A DNA stretch of 6,451 nucleotides from Actinomycetota bacterium. Lineage in GTDB: Bacteria; Actinomycetota; Humimicrobiia; Humimicrobiales; Humimicrobiaceae. The stretch's first letter is position 1. Each line of letters opens with the position of its first letter. The stretch is from assembly GCA_022865545.1 (NCBI GenBank), contig JALHTA010000346.1:1-6451 (forward strand), given 5' to 3'. The notes under the pieces are model-generated. The model saw only the letters and a program-made list of their open reading frames with translations. It made no database searches and had not been told where the DNA came from. The position numbers were made by a program, and so were the translations under genes. Positions 1 to 5,159 of this stretch are shown in pieces.

Positions 1-644
1 ATATAATAGCAAGCTATTTACTTGGTTCGGTCCTCTTTTCATATATAGCAGTAAAGATATATTGTAGAAGGGGAGTAAAAAAAGACCTTGCTAAAATCGA
101 TAGACCTGGAACCGCGGGAGTAGGGCGGCAATATGGGGTAAAGGCGGGTCTTCCCACTTTTCTATTTGATTGCGGAAAAGGCGCTGCAATCGTCCTTACC
201 GGAAAAGCAATAGGGCTGGACGTTATAATTATTGCCATTGCCTGCTTAGCCGTGATCGTGGGACACAATTGGCCGGTGTGGTTTAAATTTGTAGGTGGCG
301 GCGGACTTGCAACCGGAATGGGAATAGCCGGGGCACTCATGTTTATACCATTTTTAATATTCCTTGGAATGTCTCTTGTTGTGGGATTTACCTATAAATA
401 CACTCTGGGAAGGACACATAAAGTAAATCCTAATGTAGTTGCAGGTGCCCTGGCTGCATTATTGTTTCCAATAACCATATATTTATTTGGCTTTGTATTT
501 GAAAAGCAACATTATTTTGGACCCGTATATGATAATCCTCTTGCATATTTAATAATGGCAATTGTCATTTTCCTTATAATCGTTTCAAAAGGGATCATCC
601 TGCATTTTGTTTACCGCAGGATCCCTACCGCAAATCAGTTTTAA
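1..644 (+). CDS. plsY: PlsY-family glycerol-3-phosphate acyltransferase, divergent, 5' truncated
   Basis: The frame is open from the left edge (first full codon at base 3) to the TAA at 642-644, giving 213 visible residues. PlsY proteins are about 200-220 residues, so only a few N-terminal residues should be missing. Family landmarks are in the right order: an N-terminal membrane helix with SYLLGS (visible residues 4-9), a motif-1-like stretch DRPGTAGVGR (33-42), FLFDCGKGAA (53-62) matching the DxxKG motif, and GHNWPVWFKFVGGGGLATG (87-105) matching motif 3, followed by several hydrophobic segments. Known family role: integral membrane enzyme transferring an acyl group from acyl-phosphate to glycerol-3-phosphate, the first step of phospholipid synthesis. 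Oddities: canonical motif 1 (GSGNIGATN) is largely replaced, and the lysine of GGKG in motif 3 is glycine. It may therefore be a paralogue with altered substrate or activity. An internal GTG at 252 is not the start, because conserved motifs lie upstream. The membership call is firm; the exact reaction is not. Confidence 0.8.
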   Translation, partial: IIASYLLGSVLFSYIAVKIYCRRGVKKDLAKIDRPGTAGVGRQYGVKAGLPTFLFDCGKGAAIVLTGKAIGLDVIIIAIACLAVIVGHNWPVWFKFVGGGGLATGMGIAGALMFIPFLIFLGMSLVVGFTYKYTLGRTHKVNPNVVAGALAALLFPITIYLFGFVFEKQHYFGPVYDNPLAYLIMAIVIFLIIVSKGIILHFVYRRIPTANQF

Positions 645-666
645 AATTTTTAAGTAAAATGGGTAA

Positions 667-695
667 TTGTGATTTCTCATTTTCTTTGTTATGAT
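667..695 (+). promoter_or_regulatory. Sigma-A-type promoter of the toxin-antitoxin operon
   Basis: A -35 box TTGTGA (667-672, 4/6 match to TTGACA) and a -10 box TATGAT (690-695, 5/6 match to TATAAT) are separated by exactly 17 bp. Transcription would begin near 702, leaving a leader of about 55 nt before the ATG at 757. No other gene lies between this promoter and the antitoxin gene. This is motif matching, not a mapped start. Confidence 0.6.
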
Positions 696-717
696 ATAAA
701 CAAGGATTTTATCATAA
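689..717. promoter_or_regulatory. Inverted repeat over the -10 box, probable antitoxin operator
   Basis: TTATGATA (689-696) is matched exactly by its reverse complement TATCATAA (710-717). The half-site centres are 21 bp apart, about two helical turns, so both arms face the same side of the DNA. The left arm contains the whole -10 box, so binding would block polymerase. AbrB-fold antitoxins commonly bind such sites as dimers with their toxin; that this one does so is inferred. The arm pair has no following T-run, so it is unlikely to be a terminator for the upstream acyltransferase gene. Confidence 0.5.
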
Positions 718-756
718 AAATTATATTTATTACATATACCTTATGGAGGTGTATAA

Positions 757-1128
757 ATGGCCAATCCATCAATAAAAAGTACTTATATAGAACGTAAGAT
801 CATTAGTGTTTCCAATAAACGCCAGGTTACCATCCCTAAAAAATACTTTGAAGCACTGGAATTTAGTAGTGAGGCTGAATGTATTCTACAAAAAAACTCT
901 ATCATCATCCACCCTGTCAGCGTAAATACTGGAAGTGAATTTTCTGAACAAATACTTGCTGACTTGATTTCTCAAGGTTTTTCAGGTCAAGAGCTTCTTA
1001 ATAAGTTTAAGGAATTGAGTAATAAAGTCACTCCCGCAATGAAAAGGCTTATAAGTGAGGCAGACAGTATTGCAACAGGTGCAAAAAGAAGTGCTGCTAT
1101 GTCTGACATTTTTAGTGCGGAGGATTAA
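757..1128 (+). CDS. AbrB/SpoVT-fold antitoxin with extended C-terminus
   Basis: This 123-residue protein has a swapped-hairpin AbrB/SpoVT DNA-binding domain at about residues 14-54, recognisable from IISVSNKRQVTIPKKYFEAL and the later hydrophobic strand SIIIHPV. The KRQVTIPKK core is the classic family signature. The remaining roughly 65 residues are predicted mostly helical (for example SEQILADLISQGFSGQELLNK) and would be the toxin-neutralising part. Many AbrB-type antitoxins are about 75-90 residues, so this tail is long. The ATG at 757 follows a perfect GGAGG (745-749) at a 7-nt spacing. The toxin gene starts 3 nt after its stop. Known family role: neutralise the partner toxin and repress the shared promoter; here the inverted repeat at 689-717 is the likely target. 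A plain regulator role is possible, but the adjacent toxin makes antitoxin much more likely. Confidence 0.82.
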   Translation: MANPSIKSTYIERKIISVSNKRQVTIPKKYFEALEFSSEAECILQKNSIIIHPVSVNTGSEFSEQILADLISQGFSGQELLNKFKELSNKVTPAMKRLISEADSIATGAKRSAAMSDIFSAED

Positions 1129-1131
1129 TAG

Positions 1132-1422
1132 ATGTATGAAATCCGATTCGCGGGAGCTGTTGAAAAATATCTAAAAAAGATTAAAGAAAAGGGTCTGAAG
1201 AAAATATTTCAAATTTCTCTAATAAAAATTAGCAATGACCCATATGTAGGTGAATTAAAGACTGGAGATCTAGCCGGTATTTACTGTTATGATTTTTACT
1301 ATAATAAGACTAACTATGAACTTGCATATAGGATCTACGAAGAAGATGACAATATTGTCGTTGTTATTCTCACAGGAACACAGGAAAACTTTTATAATGA
1401 ACTGAAACGGTATATGAAATAA
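1132..1422 (+). CDS. RelE/ParE-superfamily toxin
   Basis: The 96-residue product has the size and pattern of RelE/ParE toxins: an N-terminal strand YEIRFAGAVEKYLKKI, a helical pair, then SNDPYVGELKTGDLAGIY (34-51), matching the family's DP...G.L.G.l stretch, a strand YELAYRIYEEDD (62-73), and a last strand IVVVILTGTQENFY (75-88) before a C-terminal helix. The family includes ribosome-dependent mRNA endonucleases (RelE) and gyrase poisons (ParE). The sequence does not clearly separate the two, although Y66, R67 and Y88 are possible RelE-like functional residues. The ATG at 1132 is served by a GGAGG at 1119-1123 inside the last codons of the antitoxin gene, 8 nt upstream. Toxin translation is therefore probably coupled to antitoxin synthesis. 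A strong terminator follows 46 nt downstream. Confidence 0.82.
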   Translation: MYEIRFAGAVEKYLKKIKEKGLKKIFQISLIKISNDPYVGELKTGDLAGIYCYDFYYNKTNYELAYRIYEEDDNIVVVILTGTQENFYNELKRYMK

Positions 1423-1468
1423 AATACCTCCAAAAATGTTTTAGGAAGGGATAAAAGTATGAAATAGG

Positions 1469-1509
1469 CCGGCTCTTACCCGGTGGTGTGGGGATAAGAG
1501 CCGGTTTTT
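1469..1509 (+). terminator. Intrinsic terminator of the toxin-antitoxin operon
   Basis: CCGGCTCTTA (1469-1478) pairs perfectly with TAAGAGCCGG (1495-1504). A further CCC (1479-1481) can pair with GGG (1491-1493) past one bulged A, leaving a 9-nt loop. Five T residues follow (1505-1509). On the opposite strand the stem is not followed by a T-run, so it is best assigned to the + strand. Confidence 0.9.
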
Positions 1510-1513
1510 GTTA

Positions 1514-1594
1514 TTAAGATCTGCTATGGTATCGCTCCCGGTCACAAACCTCTTTTAGTAGATTGTCCTGGCAAGAACAGTAATCCAGAAGCAT
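1514..1594 (-). other. Possible 26-codon Cys-rich small ORF or gene remnant
   Basis: An ATG at 1594-1592 opens a frame of 26 codons ending in TAA at 1516-1514. The peptide contains DYCSCQDNLLKEVCDRERY, with three cysteines and balanced charges, which looks more protein-like than typical noncoding DNA. It is in the same frame as the membrane-protein gene ending at 1604, separated only by that gene's TAG and three codons. The only ribosome-binding candidate is the purine-rich AGAAGAAG end of the preceding gene. No family is recognised. It could be a real small protein, a decayed gene end, or chance. Confidence 0.15.
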
Positions 1595-1603
1595 ATATTT
1601 TAA

Positions 1604-2074
1604 CTACTTCTTCTCTTTTTTCTCTTCCTCTTCATCTTCTTCCATTGTATGTTCATCTTCATAATTCAGGTATTTTTTAGCCATAGGATGATTGAATCTC
1701 TTCCACATGATCCCGCCAAATATCGTCCCGATCGGGAAGAAAATTACCATTGTGATCACAAGGGCTGCCCTTCCAAGCGGTACTGCAAATGCTTTTCTCT
1801 GGTAGAGGCCAATAAGCTCTACTACAAAAAGTGCCGGTGCAAGCAGGGAATACATCATCCTGAATGGAAGCCCTGCAAAATTCCTGGCAAGGTCCGATAT
1901 TGCAAGAAAAGTAAATGGCGTCTCAAGATAGTTTGTAACAAATCCTATAGGTCCCCATGCAAATCCTGAGAAGATACCGATCCCCAGAAGTATGGCCAAT
2001 ACCCAGCAAAGGATAAGCGGTCCCTCTAACTGCTTCTTTCCGATCTTTATTTCTTTTTTGGTTAGTTCTGTCAT
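1604..2074 (-). CDS. Unrecognised three-helix membrane protein with acidic-basic tail
   Basis: The 156-residue product begins with a lysine-rich stretch (TKKEIKIGKKQ, residues 5-15), then has hydrophobic helices at about 19-40, 73-92 and 98-121. The segment PIGTIFGGIMWKRFNHPMAKKYLNY (114-138, key residues G116, W124, K125, R126, N128, P130, Y135) looks like the end of a conserved membrane domain. Residues 139-156 are almost entirely Glu, Asp and Lys, probably a disordered cytoplasmic tail. The ATG at 2074 has an AGGAG 6 nt upstream. It lies 116 nt downstream of the GIN lipoprotein gene on the same strand. No terminator was seen in that gap, so co-transcription is possible. A weak promoter-like pair (TTGTTA then TAAAGT, 16-bp spacer) also lies in the gap. 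No function can be assigned; a link to the envelope module is inferred from position only. Confidence 0.75.
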   Translation of the reverse strand: MTELTKKEIKIGKKQLEGPLILCWVLAILLGIGIFSGFAWGPIGFVTNYLETPFTFLAISDLARNFAGLPFRMMYSLLAPALFVVELIGLYQRKAFAVPLGRAALVITMVIFFPIGTIFGGIMWKRFNHPMAKKYLNYEDEHTMEEDEEEEKKEKK

Positions 2075-2190
2075 TTTAATCTCCTCTCAAATTAATAATT
2101 TATTTTATTAGAGTTTTTACTTTACGACTTTCACTTTTATTAACAACCGCATTTTTTATAAAAGACTGCCATAAACAATTTATATTCAGC

Positions 2191-2949
2191 CTAGTCCAGG
2201 CTCTTGATCCTGCCCAGCCCTGATATATGCTGTGATATATGTGGATCACCCTTATAATAAACATTTCCAACACCGTTTATTTCTATATCCAGATCATCTG
2301 ATGCATTGACTGTGGCACTTCCCAATCCTGAAATCTCGACTTCACAATCCTTACTTTCAAGTTCTTCAGCATCATATTTTCCAGAACCGCTTATCTGGAC
2401 TCTGTGGAAATCTACTTTTCCTGAGAGATTGATATCTCCCAGCCCGGAAACATTGGTTTCGATACTTTCAGCAGCTATTTCGAAATCAATATCTCCTGAC
2501 CCGCTGAGATTGAATTCAATATCATCCGTCTCAAATTTATCACAATCTATGTCTCCCAAACCTGAAAGATCGATCCTGTCAAGGTCTTCTACTGTAAGAT
2601 AAAACTTTATCCTGCTGGTTGGTACTACATTGACTCCTCTTTTAAACCCGATGTGAAGCACATTACCTCTTACTTCTGTTTCTATCAGCCCAATAATATT
2701 ATCATCTACTTCCACTACCAGCGCCTCTTTATCGCCCTGTTCAATAATAAGGTTTCCTATTCCTGTAAATTGGATCTCATTAAATCCTGAAACCTCTCTT
2801 TCTTCACTCTCAATATCTCCTGAACCCCTCACTACCCCGATGGTCCATTTACAGGAAGCAGCAGCTACTGCAAGTATTCCGATCAGGGCCGCCAGCACCA
2901 CTACTCTTATGGTCCTCGATGTTTTATTATTTTTTGCCAATATTCTCAT
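2191..2949 (-). CDS. GIN-domain (DUF2807) beta-repeat putative lipoprotein
   Basis: The 252-residue product has a basic N-terminus, a hydrophobic helix at about 15-32 and Cys33 in the context AVAAASCK. This suggests a lipoprotein signal, although the lipobox is not ideal (no Leu at -3). The mature part opens with VRGSGDIESEEREVSGFNEI and a strand LIIEQGD, typical of the head GIN/DUF2807 family. It continues as repeated strands marked by SGxG at residues 129, 149, 168, 187, 207 and 243, plus NGVG at 225, at 18-20-residue spacing, as expected for a right-handed beta-solenoid-like fold. The ATG at 2949 follows a long purine-rich ribosome site (AGGAGAAGAGG). The gene starts 52 nt after the toastrack gene on the same strand, so it is probably in the padR operon. 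It would sit on the outer membrane face (monoderm) or in the periplasm (diderm). Its molecular role is unknown; sensing or scaffolding is inferred. Confidence 0.82.
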   Translation of the reverse strand: MRILAKNNKTSRTIRVVVLAALIGILAVAAASCKWTIGVVRGSGDIESEEREVSGFNEIQFTGIGNLIIEQGDKEALVVEVDDNIIGLIETEVRGNVLHIGFKRGVNVVPTSRIKFYLTVEDLDRIDLSGLGDIDCDKFETDDIEFNLSGSGDIDFEIAAESIETNVSGLGDINLSGKVDFHRVQISGSGKYDAEELESKDCEVEISGLGSATVNASDDLDIEINGVGNVYYKGDPHISQHISGLGRIKSLD

Positions 2950-3001
2950 TTTACCTCTTCTCCTCTTTCTAATATTTTTATACTTTCAGTTTATTAGCCA
3001 C

Positions 3002-3904
3002 CTAGTATCTTATTGTCACATCACCCGATACAGTACTTACCATTATCCTTTCATCACCGTCGCCTACCTCGCCTTCCAGATCTCTGCGGCCGGAGGAAAA
3101 GACCTTAAGGGAAAAGTCCTGTTTGATCTCTCCGGATACCGTGTTTATATCTAGATAAAACTGTGAATCTTCCGGCAGTTTTACCCTGATATCCCCGGAG
3201 GTACTCCCAAGTTTCATATCAGACACAGCATCCTGTTCAATTAAAATATCTCCTGAAACAGTAGAAGCGTCCACGTCTTCATTTTCCCTACCATCCGTCA
3301 AGCTTATATCCCCTGATGTGCTGTTGGCATCCATATCCCCGGTATAGTCATTAACTATAATATCTCCGGAAGTCGAACCGGTCCTTATCTTTTCTGCTAT
3401 CAATTCTTCGATCTTTATATCCCCTGATACTGTCATAAGGTGAAGCTGGATAGTCTCAATATCCTGCATGATCACATCCCCGGATACTACATTTATTTTA
3501 AATTCTTCTAATATTATCTCCGGTATATATATATCCATTGTGGTTCTTTCAATATTGATCCCGAAAACTATGATGTCTTTACTCGTGAGTGTTTCCACAA
3601 ATAATTTATCACCAGTCTTATAAGCTACCAGTTCAGGTATATTCCTTTTTACATTGGTACTTACTTCACCATAGAAGTGAACAATGATCTCTCCCTTGGT
3701 GGTTGGAATAATATTCAGATCAGTATTGACAAGACTTATTTCTATCTCGGAGATTTCTTCCGGCTTAAATGTTTTCGATTCATTTATCTTTTCAGTAGCT
3801 ACTGTAAAATTCCCGGTAGTCACCATCACAATCGCTGCTATGCCAAGAGAAACCACCATTGTTACAGCCAGAATAATCAATAATTTTTTCATACTAGACT
3901 TCAT
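3002..3904 (-). CDS. Toastrack-domain (DUF4097) membrane-anchored beta-repeat protein
   Basis: The 300-residue product has one N-terminal hydrophobic segment at about 7-29 after MKSSMKK, consistent with a signal anchor and an extracytoplasmic body. The body carries (T/V)SGD(I/V) motifs with SG at 141, 160, 179, 197, 217, 236, 257 (SGE) and 293, at 18-21-residue steps except the last. This is the hallmark of DUF4097, in which each motif ends a turn of stacked strands. The ATG at 3904 is preferred: AAGGAG lies 7 nt upstream, while the in-frame ATG five codons later lacks a good site. The start overlaps the end of the HAAS gene by 11 nt, showing tight operon coupling. Toastrack proteins often sit beside PadR/HAAS or LiaF/PspC-type envelope-stress genes. 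The role here is inferred as the surface part of such a module; no catalytic residues are evident. Confidence 0.85.
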   Translation of the reverse strand: MKSSMKKLLIILAVTMVVSLGIAAIVMVTTGNFTVATEKINESKTFKPEEISEIEISLVNTDLNIIPTTKGEIIVHFYGEVSTNVKRNIPELVAYKTGDKLFVETLTSKDIIVFGINIERTTMDIYIPEIILEEFKINVVSGDVIMQDIETIQLHLMTVSGDIKIEELIAEKIRTGSTSGDIIVNDYTGDMDANSTSGDISLTDGRENEDVDASTVSGDILIEQDAVSDMKLGSTSGDIRVKLPEDSQFYLDINTVSGEIKQDFSLKVFSSGRRDLEGEVGDGDERIMVSTVSGDVTIRY

Positions 3905-4484
3905 TTTTTCTCTCCTTTCCGGTTACGATCCTTGCATTGAATTTTATATACTTTATAAATAATCTAAAGAACCCTCTGGTGAGGTATATGCCACCAATAA
4001 AGAATAGTATTCCGAAGCAGATCGCTCCTATTGAAGCAAATATCCCTACTGCAGGATTTACGATCATATTAAAATACTCCGGGAAAAGAGGGCTGAATAT
4101 TGTCCCTAAAAGCCCTGTTATGCCACCCGCAGTGATCCCAACAGCTGCAGCAAATAATCCTGCAAGGATTCCCAGGATTCCGATAAAGGGCCCCAGCACA
4201 AATATCAGATTAAAAAATCCGAGACCCAGGCTGGCAAATACTGCCCTTGTAATATTTACTGCTGTAGTCTCTTTCTCTGCTTTAGCTACCATTATGTTTG
4301 CCTTTAACTGATTGGCCAATGCTTTTGGATCTCCGAGGGATTTTGAAAGATCTTCTTCTGTTCTTCCTTCATTTTTACCCATCTCAAAGTGTTCTTCAAA
4401 ATCACTTATGATGTCCTGCTCATCCTCCCCCGGAATCCCTCTAAGATACTTTGACAGATTGTCCAAAAATTCCTTCTTATTCAT
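3894..4484 (-). CDS. HAAS/DUF1700-family membrane protein
   Basis: With the ATG at 4484 the product has 196 residues. Residues 1-65 form the family's soluble helical domain: [14 protein letters not shown], then [18 protein letters not shown] and the signature [11 protein letters not shown] (50-60). The rest is hydrophobic, with helices at about 83-106, 107-127 and 144-168, a Gly-rich middle, and a basic C-terminus ending near the membrane. A GTG in frame at 4496 would extend it by four residues, but AGGTGG sits 8 nt before the ATG, so 4484 is chosen. The start overlaps the padR stop by 8 nt (ATGAATAA), implying translational coupling. In the family, the soluble part probably acts as a cytoplasmic signalling or adaptor domain and the helices as a membrane platform. 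The product probably acts with the PadR and toastrack proteins encoded on either side; the mechanism is not established. Confidence 0.85.
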   Translation of the reverse strand: MNKKEFLDNLSKYLRGIPGEDEQDIISDFEEHFEMGKNEGRTEEDLSKSLGDPKALANQLKANIMVAKAEKETTAVNITRAVFASLGLGFFNLIFVLGPFIGILGILAGLFAAAVGITAGGITGLLGTIFSPLFPEYFNMIVNPAVGIFASIGAICFGILFFIGGIYLTRGFFRLFIKYIKFNARIVTGKERKNEV

Positions 4485-4800
4485 CCCCTGCACCACCTTT
4501 CAAAAAACTGTTTACATTTTTTACAAAAGTTTTCCACTCATTTTTTAGATCCTTCTCCATCTTTTTTCCATCCACTGTCAGCTGATAATATTTCCTGGGG
4601 GCACCTTCCTTTGATTCCTCAAGATATGTAGTCACGTATCCATCATTTTTCAAACGCCTCAAGAGCGGATAGATAGTTCCCTCAGAAATGGAGATCCTCT
4701 TAGAGATCTCGTTTACCAGCTCATACCCATACCGGTTCTTCTTTCCCAGCAGGGCCAGGGCGCAAAGCTCTAGTACTCCCTTTTTAAACTGTATGTTCAT
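4477..4800 (-). CDS. PadR-family transcriptional repressor
   Basis: This 107-residue protein is a compact PadR winged helix: [22 protein letters not shown] (7-28, key residues G8, L10, Y24, G25, Y26), recognition segment [18 protein letters not shown] (38-55) and wing stretch [12 protein letters not shown] (67-78), then a short dimerisation helix. The length fits the small PadR subfamily, which lacks a long C-terminal domain. The ATG at 4800 has AAAGGA about 10 nt upstream. It is the first gene of the - strand operon and overlaps the HAAS gene. Such regulators usually repress their own operon until a ligand or membrane signal relieves them. The dyads and repeats at 4820-4917 are the likely operators. 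No ligand can be read from the sequence. Confidence 0.9.
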   Translation of the reverse strand: MNIQFKKGVLELCALALLGKKNRYGYELVNEISKRISISEGTIYPLLRRLKNDGYVTTYLEESKEGAPRKYYQLTVDGKKMEKDLKNEWKTFVKNVNSFLKGGAGDE

Positions 4801-4819
4801 AAAATCACATCCTTTCTAT

Positions 4820-4838
4820 TGTACATAGCGTGAATGTA
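4820..4838. promoter_or_regulatory. Dyad at the padR start site, candidate PadR operator
   Basis: TACAT (4822-4826) and ATGTA (4834-4838) form an inverted repeat with a 7-bp spacer. It covers the expected transcription start and touches the -10 box. The left arm is part of TTGTACAT (4819-4826), which recurs at 4900-4907. Known PadR-type operators have ATGT/ACAT half-sites, so this is a plausible self-binding site; the assignment is inferred. Confidence 0.4.
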
Positions 4839-4866
4839 TAATAACACAAGGTACTATATAATGCAA
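4838..4866 (-). promoter_or_regulatory. Probable promoter of the padR-HAAS-toastrack operon
   Basis: On the - strand, TTGCAT (4866-4861) as a weak -35 and TATTAT (4843-4838, 5/6) as the -10 are separated by 17 bp. Transcription would begin near 4831, about 30 nt before the padR ATG. The -35 keeps only TTG, as often seen at regulated promoters. Repeats and dyads described separately overlap both boxes. Confidence 0.5.
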
Positions 4867-4873
4867 GGTACTA
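4847..4873. repeat. Tandem 10-bp direct repeat CAAGGTACTA with 17-bp period
   Basis: CAAGGTACTA occurs exactly at 4847-4856 and 4864-4873. The first copy falls in the spacer of the padR promoter and the second overlaps its -35 box. Each is centred on the palindrome GTAC, which also occurs at 4821-4824 and 4902-4905. They may be binding half-sites for PadR or another regulator. Confidence 0.55.
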
Positions 4874-4899
4874 AATAATATTTATTATCTTATTAAGTT

Positions 4900-4917
4900 T
4901 TGTACATTATTATACAT
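4900..4917. promoter_or_regulatory. Second TGTACAT box with TGTA-N8-TACA dyad
   Basis: TGTA (4901-4904) and TACA (4913-4916) form a dyad with an 8-bp spacer, a geometry like published PadR ATGT-N8-ACAT sites. TTGTACAT (4900-4907) repeats the box at 4819-4826. TTATTATACAT (4907-4917) is the exact 11-bp reverse complement of ATGTATAATAA (4834-4844) at the padR promoter. It may be an upstream operator permitting looping, or may act on rightward transcription. Confidence 0.4.
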
Positions 4918-5072
4918 GGTATTGTTATAAATATTTTGTTTTTAATATAGACGAAAAAATACTTTCTAATATTATAAGACTTTGTTTATTAATCTATAAT
5001 AATAAATATTTTCTGTCATTGATTCTTATAAAAATATATGCTGTTTTTTAAATTAAAATATATTAATTAAAA

Positions 5073-5143
5073 AATTTTAATAAAAATGAATATAAATGAT
5101 ATAATAAATAGAAATAATAATTTTAATAAAAAATATAAATGAT
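5073..5143. repeat. Imperfect direct duplication, 46-bp period, upstream of the Rrf2 gene
   Basis: Copy one (5073-5100) and copy two (5119-5143) share AATTTTAATAAAAA followed by ATATAAATGAT; copy one differs only by an extra TGA between these blocks. The match is 25 of 28 positions with a single gap. Copy one overlaps the -35 and extended -10 of the Rrf2 promoter, and copy two lies in the leader up to 17 nt before the ATG. Low sequence complexity weakens but does not remove its significance. Confidence 0.55.
5077..5105 (+). promoter_or_regulatory. Probable extended -10 promoter of the Rrf2 gene
   Basis: A perfect TATAAT (5100-5105) is preceded by TGA (5097-5099), making an extended -10. TTAATA (5077-5082, 4/6) is 17 bp upstream. 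The start would be near 5112, with a leader of about 48 nt. AT-rich DNA produces such matches easily, but this is the best-placed candidate. Confidence 0.45.
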
Positions 5144-5159
5144 CTGAAAGGTACAAATT

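Larger units (their letters stand above)
4801..5159. other. AT-rich divergent intergenic region between padR and Rrf2 genes
   Basis: This 359-bp stretch contains no convincing gene. From about 4870 rightward G and C become rare: 16 of 120 bases in 4921-5040 and only 5 of 100 in 5041-5140. The left third holds the padR promoter and GTAC boxes; the right third holds the Rrf2 promoter and a direct duplication. The middle (about 4920-5070) has several TATAAT-like boxes, including an exact one at 4995-5000, without a good -35 partner. A perfect TATAAT is not strong evidence in DNA of this composition. Confidence 0.7.

Noticed and set aside
252..644. Acyltransferase gene starting at the GTG at 252
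   Set aside because: The same frame is open to the left edge and carries conserved PlsY motifs upstream, so 252 is internal.
1469..1509. Bidirectional terminator also serving the - strand operon
   Set aside because: On the - strand the hairpin is followed by CCTATTTCAT, not a T-run, so only + strand function is supported.
1649..1969. + strand frame rich in Cys, Lys and Tyr
   Set aside because: It is the antisense shadow of the membrane protein gene, with no ribosome site or family pattern.
2075..2190. Terminator or regulatory RNA between the GIN and membrane protein genes
   Set aside because: Only an AT palindrome (TTTTATAAAA at 2154-2163) and short ACTTT repeats are present; there is no GC stem with a T-run.
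3002..3480. Regular TATCTCCTGA-like DNA repeats, CRISPR-like at first glance
   Set aside because: They are the codons of the (T/V)SGD(I/V) protein repeats, with variable copies in frame and no constant repeat/spacer lengths.
4485..4496. Upstream GTG start for the HAAS protein
   Set aside because: The AGGTGG ribosome site overlaps that GTG and is correctly spaced for the ATG at 4484, which matches the family start.
2306..4548. Several + strand open frames opposite the padR operon
   Set aside because: They lie antisense to well-supported coding sequence, lack ribosome sites and recognisable domains, and reflect the repeated codon patterns of the real genes.
5086..5142. 18-codon Asn/Ile/Lys-rich frame before the Rrf2 gene
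   Set aside because: It has no ribosome site, starts upstream of the predicted transcription start, and its codons are what random AT-rich DNA gives.
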